A stretch of 64,000 nucleotides of DNA from Laccaria trichodermophora (lineage: Eukaryota > Basidiomycota > Agaricomycetes > Agaricales > Hydnangiaceae). Every line of letters begins with the position of its first letter. The stretch's first letter is position 1. The stretch is taken from contig JACTVC010000009.1 of NCBI GenBank assembly GCA_018417955.1, positions 930,001 to 994,000 on the forward strand. The letters run 5' to 3'. Made by a program: the position numbers and the translations under genes. Under the pieces are notes generated by a model. That model saw only the letters and a program-made list of their open reading frames with translations, did no database searches and had not been told where the DNA came from. Below are positions 47,553-56,186 of the stretch, one piece after another.

Positions 47553-48506
47553 TAGTGTTGCCGCGAGGTGAACCGAAGCGAATCGAAGTGGGGAAATGTG
47601 TGCACTTCGATCCACTTCGGTCTTTCGAAGTGAATCGAAGCGAATTCGGTGATCCCCGTAAATTGATCAGCCAATAATATCGTTCGCATTCTTGGTGCTG
47701 AACATTGTATTAACTTGTCGTGTACTTGAATACATGATGTAGTATTTACTTAGTATCACCCAGGTACTTTAGTATCAATATCTTTCGAGTTTTGAAATAA
47801 ATCCCCGTCAAAAGCAGCCTCCGTTGAGATAGTGTAATCCTTCTTGCATGCTTCGCAAACAAAGAAAAGAGAGAAGGAGGATGAAGAGCAGGGCTCTCAT
47901 CTGCAGGTCTTCCTTCATGCTGAAAATGGTGGGGTGGGGAAGTGAAATACAAGCTGGGCATGAGTCGGGTACTGGCACATGTGCCGCTACTATTGCGCTA
48001 CTGGATCTTATATTGGCGTTGTCCATGTCATTCAGCTACGAGATCAGCGACGAAACTGAGACGGTTTTCTCATAGAACTTCAGCACTCGCAAAGCCTCGA
48101 TATTCTCTGTGCAAATCTTGTCGCGTCGCAGAGAACAAATTTCTTTTGAGACTTTATAGTCGCGATGTTCACCCCTCCTTCCTAAGTAAATTTTATCATA
48201 CGACACTCATAAATTGAAAGAAACTGGTACTATACATTCAGCCACATAAAACTGGTGTGATTTAAGATTGTATTGGGGAAGGGAGGGAGGAGAAAGAGGG
48301 AGAGCGTCGAATTGCGACTGTAAAGACCACTAAACGCGCCTCGACGCGGTGCTTCACGTGCGCCAATCTTCCTTTTCTAGCCATTATTGATGGCCATCAC
48401 AAATTCACCTCGACTCACTTCGATACCTCGAAGTGACACGAAGTGGTGTGATTTTCGAACCGAATCGAAGTCACCTCGAAGTCACTTCGCTTCGACGGCA
48501 ACACTA
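47553..48506. mobile_element. hAT-like non-autonomous element (MITE), 954 bp
   Basis: Both ends carry the inverted repeat TAGTGTTGCCG (47553-47563, and its reverse complement at 48496-48506), and the element is flanked by a perfect 8-bp duplication. Inside each end there are clusters of CGAAGTG/CGAAGCGAA subterminal motifs in both orientations (about 47565-47655 and 48410-48500). Subterminal repeats, TIRs starting T/CAGTGTTGCC and 8-bp duplications are hallmarks of the hAT superfamily. The interior (about 750 bp) has no transposase motif and only frames under 100 codons, so the element would need an enzyme supplied elsewhere. Both TIRs and duplications are identical, which suggests a rather young insertion. 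Confidence 0.82.
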
Positions 48507-48514
48507 GGCTGGGC
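48507..48514. repeat. Target-site duplication, right copy
   Basis: GGCTGGGC, identical to the left copy at 47545-47552; see the element at 47553-48506. Confidence 0.85.
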
Positions 48515-48516
48515 CC

Positions 48517-48575
48517 GAGGGTGTAATAACCCTTACTAACGTATCGGGTATTAGTAAGGTTCTTAGTACACCCTC
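48517..48575. repeat. Long imperfect hairpin
   Basis: Arms 48517-48539 and 48551-48575 are near-perfect inverted repeats (GAGGGTGTA... pairing with ...TACACCCTC, and CCTTACTAA with TTAGTAAGG) around an 11-base loop. It begins two bases after the right target-site duplication of the hAT-like element. It could be a separate small palindromic element or a structured non-coding region; no target duplication was found for it. Confidence 0.6.
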
Positions 48576-48730
48576 AGCTTCACCCAGCGAAAAACTTCCA
48601 AAGTGTTCGAGTTGAACTTGACCATTTTCCTTTAGCAGTCAACATAAACCTCATTTTTAATTTATTTTTTTGTTTCTTCATGAGAACTCCATTGGAGCAT
48701 CGAAGTTGAATATCTAGGTTGCCAATGGAG

Positions 48731-48784
48731 GCCGCTGCTCGTCGTCCGGCCTTCGGCCGACTCCTCGCAGCGGCGACGAGCAGT
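48731..48784. repeat. GC-rich palindrome
   Basis: CTGCTCGTCG and CGACGAGCAG form the outer arms, with an inner GGCCTTCGGCC hairpin. Similar short GC-rich hairpins occur at about 37517-37552, 39152-39182 and 49008-49027 within the same island. Confidence 0.5.
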
Positions 48785-48821
48785 GTTATCAACTGTATAT
48801 ACTCAGTGTAAGAACGAAAGT

Positions 48822-48965
48822 TGTCTTATTTGCACCATGTTTGCGGAAGAGTGAGATGTTTGTTCCAATCTTGAACAATATGACCTCCAGAAAGTCCTAT
48901 TATTTGCGCCATGTTTGCGGAAGAGTGACATGTTTGGTTTGCTTAGAAATATGAAGCTGGGAGAC
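48822..48965. repeat. Two-copy tandem repeat, period 74 bp
   Basis: The block TTTGCRCCATGTTTGCGGAAG, GAGTGASATGTTTG recurs at offset 74 (CCATGT at 48835 and 48909). Similarity is high over the first 40 bases of each unit and falls off after that. No coding role. Confidence 0.6.
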
Positions 48966-49093
48966 CTAGCTAAAGCGAGGTGACGCAAGAGCTTTGGTGG
49001 CTCGTAGGATAAGACCCGCTAACTACGTAGCGGGCAAAAGGGCAAATCGTCGGATGTAATGAGCGTATTATAGTCCAAGCACATGGGAGACCA

Positions 49094-50777
49094 TCATTGG
49101 ACGCCTCCCCACACTCGTCTGAGTAGTAAGCGTAGCAGAGTTTTAGGGCCGGGGGTTTGTGTAACACATAGCACGCCTCTCAATCCGTTAGAAATCATGG
49201 GAGCCTTCTCAATTTCGACTGGAGCGGGCAATGCGGTAGACTCCCATATCGCGCTGTCATAGTGAAGCTTTTCGAGTTCTTTCTGAACCTCGGCGCGATT
49301 TGCTCCCGGAGAATATGCAGATTGATCATCCCGTCTGTCAACCACCAACATGCCACGAGTTATCTCGCCGGTTCTAAGAAATTTGATATCGTGATTAGGT
49401 GCGACGCGGCTAGAATTCTAACGATGGAAGAACCATACCTCTCGATATCAAAAATTCGATTTCGAGTGTGCCAGCCTTCTCCCGTACAGATGACATCATC
49501 TTCGCCAAACGGTGGGTTCTCTATGGCACACCAGACTGCCACGATGTCATGTAGTTCCACTGCATCGCTGCCAAACTCCAGCATGATTTCACGGGTTCTC
49601 TCCAGGAAAGAACTTGTAAAATGAGTCAAGGGTGATTTCTCTGCAGTTGGTATGGACGGCAACGCCGTGGAGGAGAACAGAGGGTCAACGACATCTCTGT
49701 AGACACTGAATGGAAGTTGATGCGGTGTCGTGATATCTAAAGGGAGCATGAGGAACCGATCCAGAGGTAAACCTTTGTGCATTGACGGGGAAATCAGGAG
49801 CTCCTTGACCGCGTAAGGGTCCGCGAAGAAGTTGACTATGGGGGGAACGTTGATAAACAGCGGTATAAGTGTAGATGTTTAAAAAAAGGTTCAACACACA
49901 TTCTGCAACTGGACTTGTGTTACCAGGAACATCCAACGCACCTCCCATGGAGACGACGCGGCCGATACGATTGATAATGGTTTCACTATCTTGCCTCATC
50001 ATCAGTGCCAAATTGGTAAGTGGTCCAAGGACGAGGTAGGTGATACTCCGCGAAGGCATATCTCGGATGAAGTCAAGAGCAACGTCAACACCGGATCGGG
50101 AAGAAATTTCCAGACATGGATGGGCCCTAGATAAAGTATCTGGAGGCAAGTCGAGGTCGGTATGTCGTTCTGATATACCCCCTAAACCATCCCTTGGAAG
50201 GATGTAAGAAGGACTGTGAGGTTTGTGATAAATGTCGGCCACCTTCCATGAAAATACTGGGCACTATGAAGGTCCCCCTCTAAAGGACCTGCACTACCTT
50301 TGGCGAGTATTGGTTTGACTTTTGGGCAGAAATTAGGAAATCTATCTTTATCTTCAGGAAACCTTTGTAAGTGGCCAGCGATCGCCTGATAAGCTTTCAA
50401 AATATTCAAGCTGCAGACATGTGAGTTGTATGGCTTGCGCACAAGGACATGCCAGCCGCTCACAAAGAGGAGCCGAGATCAGTGTTACCTGATGGATATC
50501 TCTAAGTTGTTACTTCAGAAAGTCAACTTGACTGACCAAAGGAGATTATGAAAGCCAGAATCTCTAGCTCTGGCGATGCTATCGCAAGCAAGCTGAGGAA
50601 ATGCGTGGAAACTAAGCCACCAAGAATTGCCTCGTTATGACACAGAAACAGACAGACATGGCAATGATATCATCGACCCCAGGATCCGTGTCAACTTGGA
50701 CAACTGCTGTGAGCGTGATGAAGAATATATATTTTGAGCTTACTGATAACGGGTATTCTTTTCCGTTGCAGGGACAT
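49094..50777 (-). CDS. Inosine-uridine preferring nucleoside hydrolase
   Basis: Hydrolyses ribonucleosides to base and ribose (IUNH fold). Exon 1 plus 2 gives MSLQRKRIPVITVVQVDTDPG, GVDDIIAM with the calcium-binding DTDPGVDD motif. Then come LAIASPELEILAFIISFGNT, LKAYQAIAGHLQRFPEDKDR, KPILAKGSAGPLEGDLHSAQ, GRDGLGGISERH, LDFIRDMPSRSITYLVLGPL, TNLALMM, RVVSMGGALDVPGNTSPVAE, FFADPYAV, PLDITTPHQLPF and the C-terminal HDIVAVWCAIENP with the family HDxxA motif. The tail is TRGMLVVDRRDDQSAYSPG. Seven or so introns; length fits fungal IUNHs of about 370 residues. Start at 50777 is chosen; an intron containing a snoRNA lies just upstream, so further 5' exons, non-coding or coding, are possible. Confidence 0.88.
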
Positions 50778-50842
50778 GGAACAAGTAAGATTGTAGAAAT
50801 GGTGTACAACAAAATGGGCTACAAAGTATGTAAGATGTAAAC

Positions 50843-51014
50843 CTATAGAAGAATGGTGGTTAGCGTAATTCTTCAATTTCTTGGATGAGAAGCAGAGGTG
50901 GAAAAATCAGAGATCTTGGTGGAAAAGTAGTCTCATAGGGAGAATGTCCCTCTGAAGTAGCAAATATAAAAGATTGACATCATTGAAACAGTTCAAACCG
51001 AGAATGAAACTCAC
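50843..51014 (-). other. Predicted snoRNA-bearing intron upstream of the hydrolase
   Basis: On the minus strand a GTGAGT donor (51014-51009), a CGCTAAC branch site (50865-50859) and a pyrimidine tract ending CTATAG (acceptor at 50843) define a 172-nt intron. It contains the minus-strand U24 copy. The CPC2 intron with the other U24 copy is 177 nt, also with a TACTAAC branch site. The flanking exons are not similar to CPC2, so the host transcript is different: either a 5' UTR exon of the nucleoside hydrolase or a small non-coding host gene. Confidence 0.6.
50904..50986 (-). ncRNA. U24 (snR24) C/D-box snoRNA, second copy
   Basis: On the minus strand: C box ATGATGT (50983-50977), antisense element TATTTGCTACT (50966-50956), an internal CTATGAGAC C'-like box, antisense element CCACCAAGATC (50922-50912) and D box CTGA (50910-50907). 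The two antisense elements match the U24 sites in large-subunit rRNA, where U24 guides 2'-O-methylation. The copy differs from the CPC2 intron copy mainly in the middle loop (GGACATTCTCC versus GGCCATCAACC). Unlike that copy it lacks a clear 5'/3' terminal stem, so processing may be weaker or it may be a decayed copy. Confidence 0.78.
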
Positions 51015-51178
51015 TTTTTGCTTTGGGGACAAGGTAGCATCAATGACAGTTAACTTTTTTTTTATTGAGCGGGGGATTGCCGGGAACTGTACAGTCGTGT
51101 CACAGTGGCTGGGCGTGACATTGGCTGAAGTCATGAGTCTTATCGTTGTCAACAGTGACCAACTTTGTAACACAAAAT

Positions 51179-52459
51179 ATGTCTGAATCCCTGCGTTTCC
51201 TCGGCTCGTTGGAGGGCCACAAAGGATGGGTCACCGCCATCGCAACCTCCTCAGAGAACCCAGACATGATCCTCACGGCGTCACGAGGTATATATCAGAT
51301 TTCTTTCTCTCAAAACAATTGACCATTAACCTCGTACCAACAGACAAGACGATCATTGTCTGGCAATTGACTCGCAATGATGATTCTTACGGATACCCTA
51401 AACGAATTCTCCACGGGCACAACCACTTTGTCTCTGATGTTGTCATTTCTTCCGACGGCCAATTCGCCCTCTCTTCCTCATGGGACCACACTCTCCGTCT
51501 TTGGGATCTTAACACTGGTCTCACAACGCGCCGTTTCGTCGGACATACATCCGATGTTCTCTCAGTCAGCTTCAGCGCCGACAACAGACAAATTGTCTCT
51601 GGATCGCGCGATAAGACAATCAAGCTTTGGAATACTTTGGGCGAGTGCAAGTATGACATCAAGGACGACGGCCACACCGAGTGGTCAGTGCCAGCTACAT
51701 TTCTTGCAAGAAACTTTCTATAAATTCATTTGTAGGGTGTCTTGCGTACGATTCAGCCCCAACGTTATGAACCCCGTCATCGTTTCCTGCGGTTGGGACA
51801 AGGTGGTGAAGGTGAGAGCGATCAATTTTACCCTCCCTTCGCACTCTTCCCTTCGTATGATGTTATCTTTATATATTTGCTACTTCAGAGGGCCATCAAC
51901 CCAATGAGACAACATTTTCCACCAAGATCTCTGACGATTTATTTTTGGACTCAACCCGCAGACTATTCATACTAACCTCCTACGACAGGTCTGGGAACTC
52001 TCCAAATTCAAGTTGAAGACCAACCACTACGGACACACAGGTTACATCAACACCGTCTCCGTTTCTCCAGATGGCTCTCTCGCCGCCTCTGGTGGTAAAG
52101 ACGGCATCACCATGCTTTGGGACCTCAACGAGGGCAAGCACCTCTATTCGCTAGAGGCCGGGGATGTTGTCAATGCCCTTGTCTTCTCGCCTAACCGATA
52201 CTGGCTATGCGCCGCAACCGCCAGCTGCGTCAAGATCTTCGATCTGGAGAGCAAGTGAGTCCCGTCGTTGTTCCGCTACTTGACTGTCTCTCATAGATGA
52301 AACAGGTCCATCGTTGATGAGCTCAAGCCAGCTTACACCGATGTTGGCGAGGAGGCCAGGCAGCCGGAATGTGTGTCGATTGCGTGGTCTGCGGATGGGC
52401 AAACTCTCTTCGCCGGTTTCACTGACAACCAACTCCGTGTGTGGACCGTCACCTCATAA
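51179..52459 (+). CDS. CPC2: Cpc2/RACK1/Asc1 ribosome-associated WD40 protein
   Basis: Seven-bladed WD40 protein bound to the 40S subunit; a signalling scaffold in translation. The blades read [178 protein letters not shown] and [10 protein letters not shown]. At least four introns. One, at 51812-51988, is longer than the others and carries the U24 snoRNA. Splicing restores [14 protein letters not shown] in phase. Confidence 0.97.
51853..51938 (+). ncRNA. U24 (snR24) C/D-box snoRNA in CPC2 intron
   Basis: C box ATGATGT at 51857-51863, rRNA-complementary TATTTGCTACT at 51874-51884 and CCACCAAGATC at 51919-51929, a CAATGAGAC C'-like box between, and D box CTGA at 51931-51934. A short terminal stem TCG/CGA closes the ends. 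It sits in the 177-nt intron 51812-51988 with a TACTAAC branch site downstream. In budding yeast U24 (snR24) lies in the intron of ASC1, the same host gene, so host and guest are conserved. Confidence 0.9.
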
Positions 52460-52798
52460 AAAAGTCGTCGAGTTGTTTCATAGCTGGGGGGCGCCATTCT
52501 ATCTGCTGTTCGTCTTGTAGTGTGAAAATGACCAAAAAAAATGCAAATACACTTTCGTGAGATCGATGGCCCGACCTGCTCGCTATGCAACTGCTTGTAT
52601 CATACGATGGCGGCTTCTTTCAAATTGCGCTGCCTTTCACCATAGTCCCACCTATCAAGACCTCCAAAGTCAACTTTCATCCCAAGGTGCGACATATTGA
52701 ATTGCAGTTCACAGATGTGAGTGACGCGAGCCCGCCAACTGTCTCCGCTGCATTACAAGCAGTCAGGCCTGAGGAGTGTCTGTGGGACTGAAGCAAAC
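52460..52798. other. CPC2 3' region, no gene seen
   Basis: About 340 bp between the CPC2 stop and the stop of the convergent unknown gene. A 68-codon plus-strand frame at 52585-52791 is open but has no recognisable feature. It probably holds the two 3' UTRs. Confidence 0.4.
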
Positions 52799-53320
52799 TC
52801 ACGTAGCGGTCCCGTAGATATCCCCCACTTGACTTATAACGCGAACACATTCGTCGAGATTGGAACGCGAGTCATAGATCCAGATATTTTTTCCAAAGTA
52901 TATTTCCTGCCAGCCTCCTTGATCAACCAAGGGGTTGGGTGGAGATATTAATTTCGTTCCACGAGGCCGGTTGGGTGAGGGTCGAATATCGACGTCGTTG
53001 AGCAGACGGAGGGCAGTTAGGTTGGATACGTCGTGTAACAGACCTCTTTCCTCTGGTGTGGTTGGGTCGATTATTTTGATAATGGACATTTCGTCTGAAG
53101 ATTCATCGGAATCTGGTGAAGAGGGGTCGATTGCCATGTTATCGTTAGACGCGACCACCTTGTCAGTCCCTTCTTCATCTGGATCTGGCTCTTGAGTGCT
53201 CTCGACAAATTCCACTTCAGATTGTCGAAGTTTCTTCACAAAATTACTCCAAGCGTCTTCGTTGGAGTAATCTGTTCTGATTACTACGCCTAACTCTTCA
53301 TCATCCAATAGATGATCCAT
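52799..53320 (-). CDS. Uncharacterised acidic protein with RTDYSxExAW start block
   Basis: A single open frame of 173 residues. The N-terminal block EELGVVIRTDYSNEDAWSNF resembles the beginning of DUF6924-type proteins, known mostly from actinobacteria (VRTDFSDExAW). An acidic/Ser linker follows (DPSSPDSDESSDEMSII), then VSNLTALRLLNDVDIRPSPN and a C-terminal block GGWQEIYFGKNIWIYDSRSN, LDECVRVISQVGDIYG. The frame ends at a TGA at 52799-52801 that overlaps a possible GTGAGT donor, so a further exon is possible but none in phase was found. Role unknown. Confidence 0.6.
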   Translation of the reverse strand: MDHLLDDEELGVVIRTDYSNEDAWSNFVKKLRQSEVEFVESTQEPDPDEEGTDKVVASNDNMAIDPSSPDSDESSDEMSIIKIIDPTTPEERGLLHDVSNLTALRLLNDVDIRPSPNRPRGTKLISPPNPLVDQGGWQEIYFGKNIWIYDSRSNLDECVRVISQVGDIYGTAT

Positions 53321-53759
53321 GGGGTCAAAGTCGGGAATAGTAGTAGTCGAAATTGACTATCGAGTCAAAGTCAGATCAGTGGGTGGATGGAGAAAGAACC
53401 CTTACAGATGGACCATTGCTTCCCAGAGACTCGGAGGGGGGCGTCGCTGCAAGGGAACCCCACAGATGTGCGAGTATGCGGAGGATCCGTTTCCGACGGC
53501 CCTCATTTGGGTACTGGAGTTTGACATTCGCATATTGCTGCTAAACAGGACGTCAAGCACGATCTGGCTGACGATTTCTTCGAACCTCGAGTGCAGCGGC
53601 AAGATGTTGGTGCATTTATTCCTGTTCAATTTGATGGGCGTGGTTGATGTTTGTGTATTTCAAGCGGAACCAATACCCGTTGGAAATGTATTAGAATGAA
53701 CAGACATCTAAAGCTCAAGCGTGTGGTTCGTAAATTACTGTAGATTCCAATGTTCGATA
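53321..53759. other. Intergenic, no confident gene
   Basis: About 440 bp between the start of the acidic protein gene and the GOT1 stop. Both strands hold frames (for example 53319-53699 plus, 53402-53629 minus) that lack known motifs. It should include the acidic protein's promoter. Confidence 0.35.
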
Positions 53760-54387
53760 TCATACTGCGGACGTGCGTGACCCCGCGAGGCGATCTACGG
53801 CCTAGAACAGAATTCTATGAGTGGCAAGTCCCACAGAGCAAGCGCACTCACTCCACGAATATAAGGCAAAGACAATAGCGTCCCAATGAAGGGTAATTGC
53901 CTCAAAAATGTTATCACGACGGGGAAAAAGTCACTGAATGAAAATTTGCGTTGGGGTTTGCCATGGCAAGAGAAAGAGCAGGTGCGCACCCGAATAGGTT
54001 CAAGAATCCAAAGGTTTCAACAATAACTCCAATGAATGGCCACTTGCAGAAGACGAGCAGAATACCACCAAGAAAACAGATGGATCCTCTTAGTTTCTGT
54101 TTGCGGGCAAAGAAATAGAACGTCTTCTTAGGTCCAATGATCAATGTGAGTCCAGAAACGAAGAGAATCTGGGCGAGGTCAGCTCGTTGATTTATGTGCG
54201 GAGACAACGAGGCGACACACACATTTCCGAGGGCAAGTAGTGCGCCGTCAAAGAACATCATCACGCCTAGAAGCATAAAGAGCCCTCCAAAGGTGGTGAG
54301 AGCCACACCAATTTCTGCGAGAACAGGTCAGGAAGAGAAGTGAAATACGAGGTGAACTGGCTTGCTTTGCGCGTCTGACAACCACAT
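53760..54387 (-). CDS. GOT1: Got1/Sft2-like Golgi vesicle transport protein
   Basis: Small four-helix membrane protein of the early Golgi, involved in vesicle fusion and ER-Golgi transport. Read in phase: MWLSDAQKIGVALTTFGGLF, MLLGVMMFFDGALLALGN, ILFVSGLTLIIGPKKTFYFF, ARKQKLRGSICFLGGILLVF, CKWPFIGVIVETFGFLNLFG, DFFPVVITFLRQLPFIGTLL, SLPYIRGAVDRLAGSRTSAV. This follows the family from end to end. Four introns are needed; the first (54315-54365, 51 nt) has a GC rather than GT donor (A|GCAAGC), the only in-phase solution. The others are GT-AG. Length about 138 residues, normal. Confidence 0.94.
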
Positions 54388-54719
54388 GTTGAGTATCTAG
54401 AGTGGATGGTTTCAAATGGGGAGTATTGTCGCAACGAAATCGTCGAGCGGGGACAAGTGCGTCTTGGGACTGAGCCTTGTAGAGGTGAAGCGCGACTGTG
54501 AGCATCGCGTGGAACTTTTGCTGCTGACGTAGAGTCCAATTTTGGCAATAAATAAACAACAACCAACTACTTACAGGCAACATACAAATGCTAAATGCAG
54601 GAAAGGCAGGATGACATGGAAGAATAGAAAAACATAAAATCCACACCCAAATTACACACAACACCAGAATTGCACCAGAAGGAAGGAAAAAAAAAAAAGA
54701 GTTTGTTCGCCAAACGGTG

Positions 54720-56052
54720 TTAGAGCGCTTGCTTGGCTCGAATGACACGGTCAAATGACTCCCTGATGGGTGTTCGTCTCACCAATATGGTGAGGTGATT
54801 GTTCAGGTACGGTGCTGGGAGCAGCGGGTGAATACCTTCGATATTCAGATGGGGGTTTACGGGTGGGAAGAACGCGATCGTTTGTGGGGAGGGCGGTCGA
54901 GTAACCGAAGGCAGATGAGCCAGGGCGGAGAGAGCTGCAGAGGAGGAAGACGCCGACATCGTGGATATGGTTCGACTCCTGTCGTGGGCCTTGGCGGGTT
55001 CTCGGACGATGGTAGGGGCAGTCATTACCGAACGGGTAGATGAGAATGAGGTGCGGCGATCATGAGAGGGATATGGAGCATCGGCAGAGGAGGAAGCAGT
55101 ATGTATGCTCGTTGGTGAAGTTGAAAGGTGGTTTCTTGTATCATCGTTCAAAAGCTGTGGTGTAGAAGTAGTAGCTTGCGGGCCGGGCCTCACTGTCAAT
55201 GGCGCAAGGGGTGCGGGCTTGATATTACCAACGTGACCATACGATTGTCCACGGATTAAGGGGTGGGGACGTAAGTGATGCTCCGGCCGACTGGAGTTGG
55301 AACGAGTGGATGGTGGACGCGAAGAACGTTTGGAACTCGTTCGTGGCTGAATAGATGCGTCAACCGTGTCCATATGTTCAGGCTCGTCTTGTTGGTGCTG
55401 GCGTTGAAAACTTTCCTCCGGATGCGGAGGATGATCGTAGTGGTGATTGGTGTCTGGATGTGTATATGTGGCGGATTCGAAATTAGATGGTCGTACTGTA
55501 TCGACGCGAGGCAGAGGCGCCTGTAGTTGAGCGCTGGGAGCAGGTTGCTCAATGTGTATGGTACACTGGGTGTGAACGATATCGTGTTGTGGAGTGTCCG
55601 CTTCCGACGCAGTGTCAGACTCAGAATCTTCGAGAGCGGGGGTTGCTACACCGCTCTCACTGGAGATCCATTCATCGTCATCTCCATCTGTTGAACTCGC
55701 AATGGTAAAACCTGCTTTAGACTTGCCATGCTTGGGCAAATTGGCGCGTCTCATGGTTGATGGAGGGTGGAGATGGTCTCTTGAAGCGATTCTCTGGCTG
55801 CTGTTTACCCGTGCAAAAGGCGGGGCGGCTTTTCCATGGGGCTAGAAGATGCGGCGTTCGAAAAAGAGAGATACAAGAAAGGAAAAAACTCACTTCAAAA
55901 CCGTTCTTCTTGGGCAGCTTATCAGAGCGCCCTTGTGGTTGGACATCTTTCTGTGTAAACTGAATGTTTCCACCTAGTTTTGTGGCCGACGATGAGCGAG
56001 AATGAGTGCGAAGCTGGCTGGTGCCCGCTGCTCTCTGGCCTTTAGGGGCCAT
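54720..56052 (-). CDS. Uncharacterised Ser/Pro-rich fungal protein
   Basis: Two exons joined at KKNGFE|PHGKAAPPFARVNSSQRI in phase. The N-terminus is MAPKGQRAAGTSQLRTHSRS and NIQFTQKDVQPQGRSDKLPK. The second exon has the recurring fungal motif KHGKSKAGFTIASSTDGDDD, EWISSESGVATP, then a long disordered region rich in Ser, Pro, His and Thr. The C-terminus is more ordered: TIAFFPPVNPHLNIEGIHPL, LPAPYLNNHLTILVRRTPIR, ESFDRVIRAKQAL. The GF...DDDEWISSESG block and the C-terminal helix recall DUF3295-like fungal proteins, often annotated near nitrogen or TOR regulation; this is a weak match. Divergent from UTP6, 134 bp apart. Confidence 0.7.
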
Positions 56053-56186
56053 TGCGGTGCTCAAGCGGTGCCAGTGCAGTCGAAGAGCTGTTGTCAATTC
56101 ACTCACCGGTTCGGCCCGTCACGTTATCGAGTTTTTTATTTTTTATTTCTCTCTCTCTACCAACTCTTTCATCGCTCGTCTACAAC

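Noticed and set aside
47016..47615. 199-codon minus-strand frame with hydrophobic segments
   Set aside because: Antisense to copy D and its intron, and extends into the left end of the transposable element; its hydrophobicity comes from the complement of A/C-rich sequence.
50974..51186. 70-codon plus-strand frame upstream of CPC2
   Set aside because: It runs into the CPC2 promoter and overlaps the end of the minus-strand snoRNA and its host intron. No coding character.
53319..53699. 126-codon plus-strand frame between two minus-strand genes
   Set aside because: Composition is not coding-like and it has no recognisable motif; the opposite strand has an equally open frame.
54795..55845. Plus-strand frames over the Ser/Pro-rich gene
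   Set aside because: Shadows of the long minus-strand coding exon at 54720-55754.
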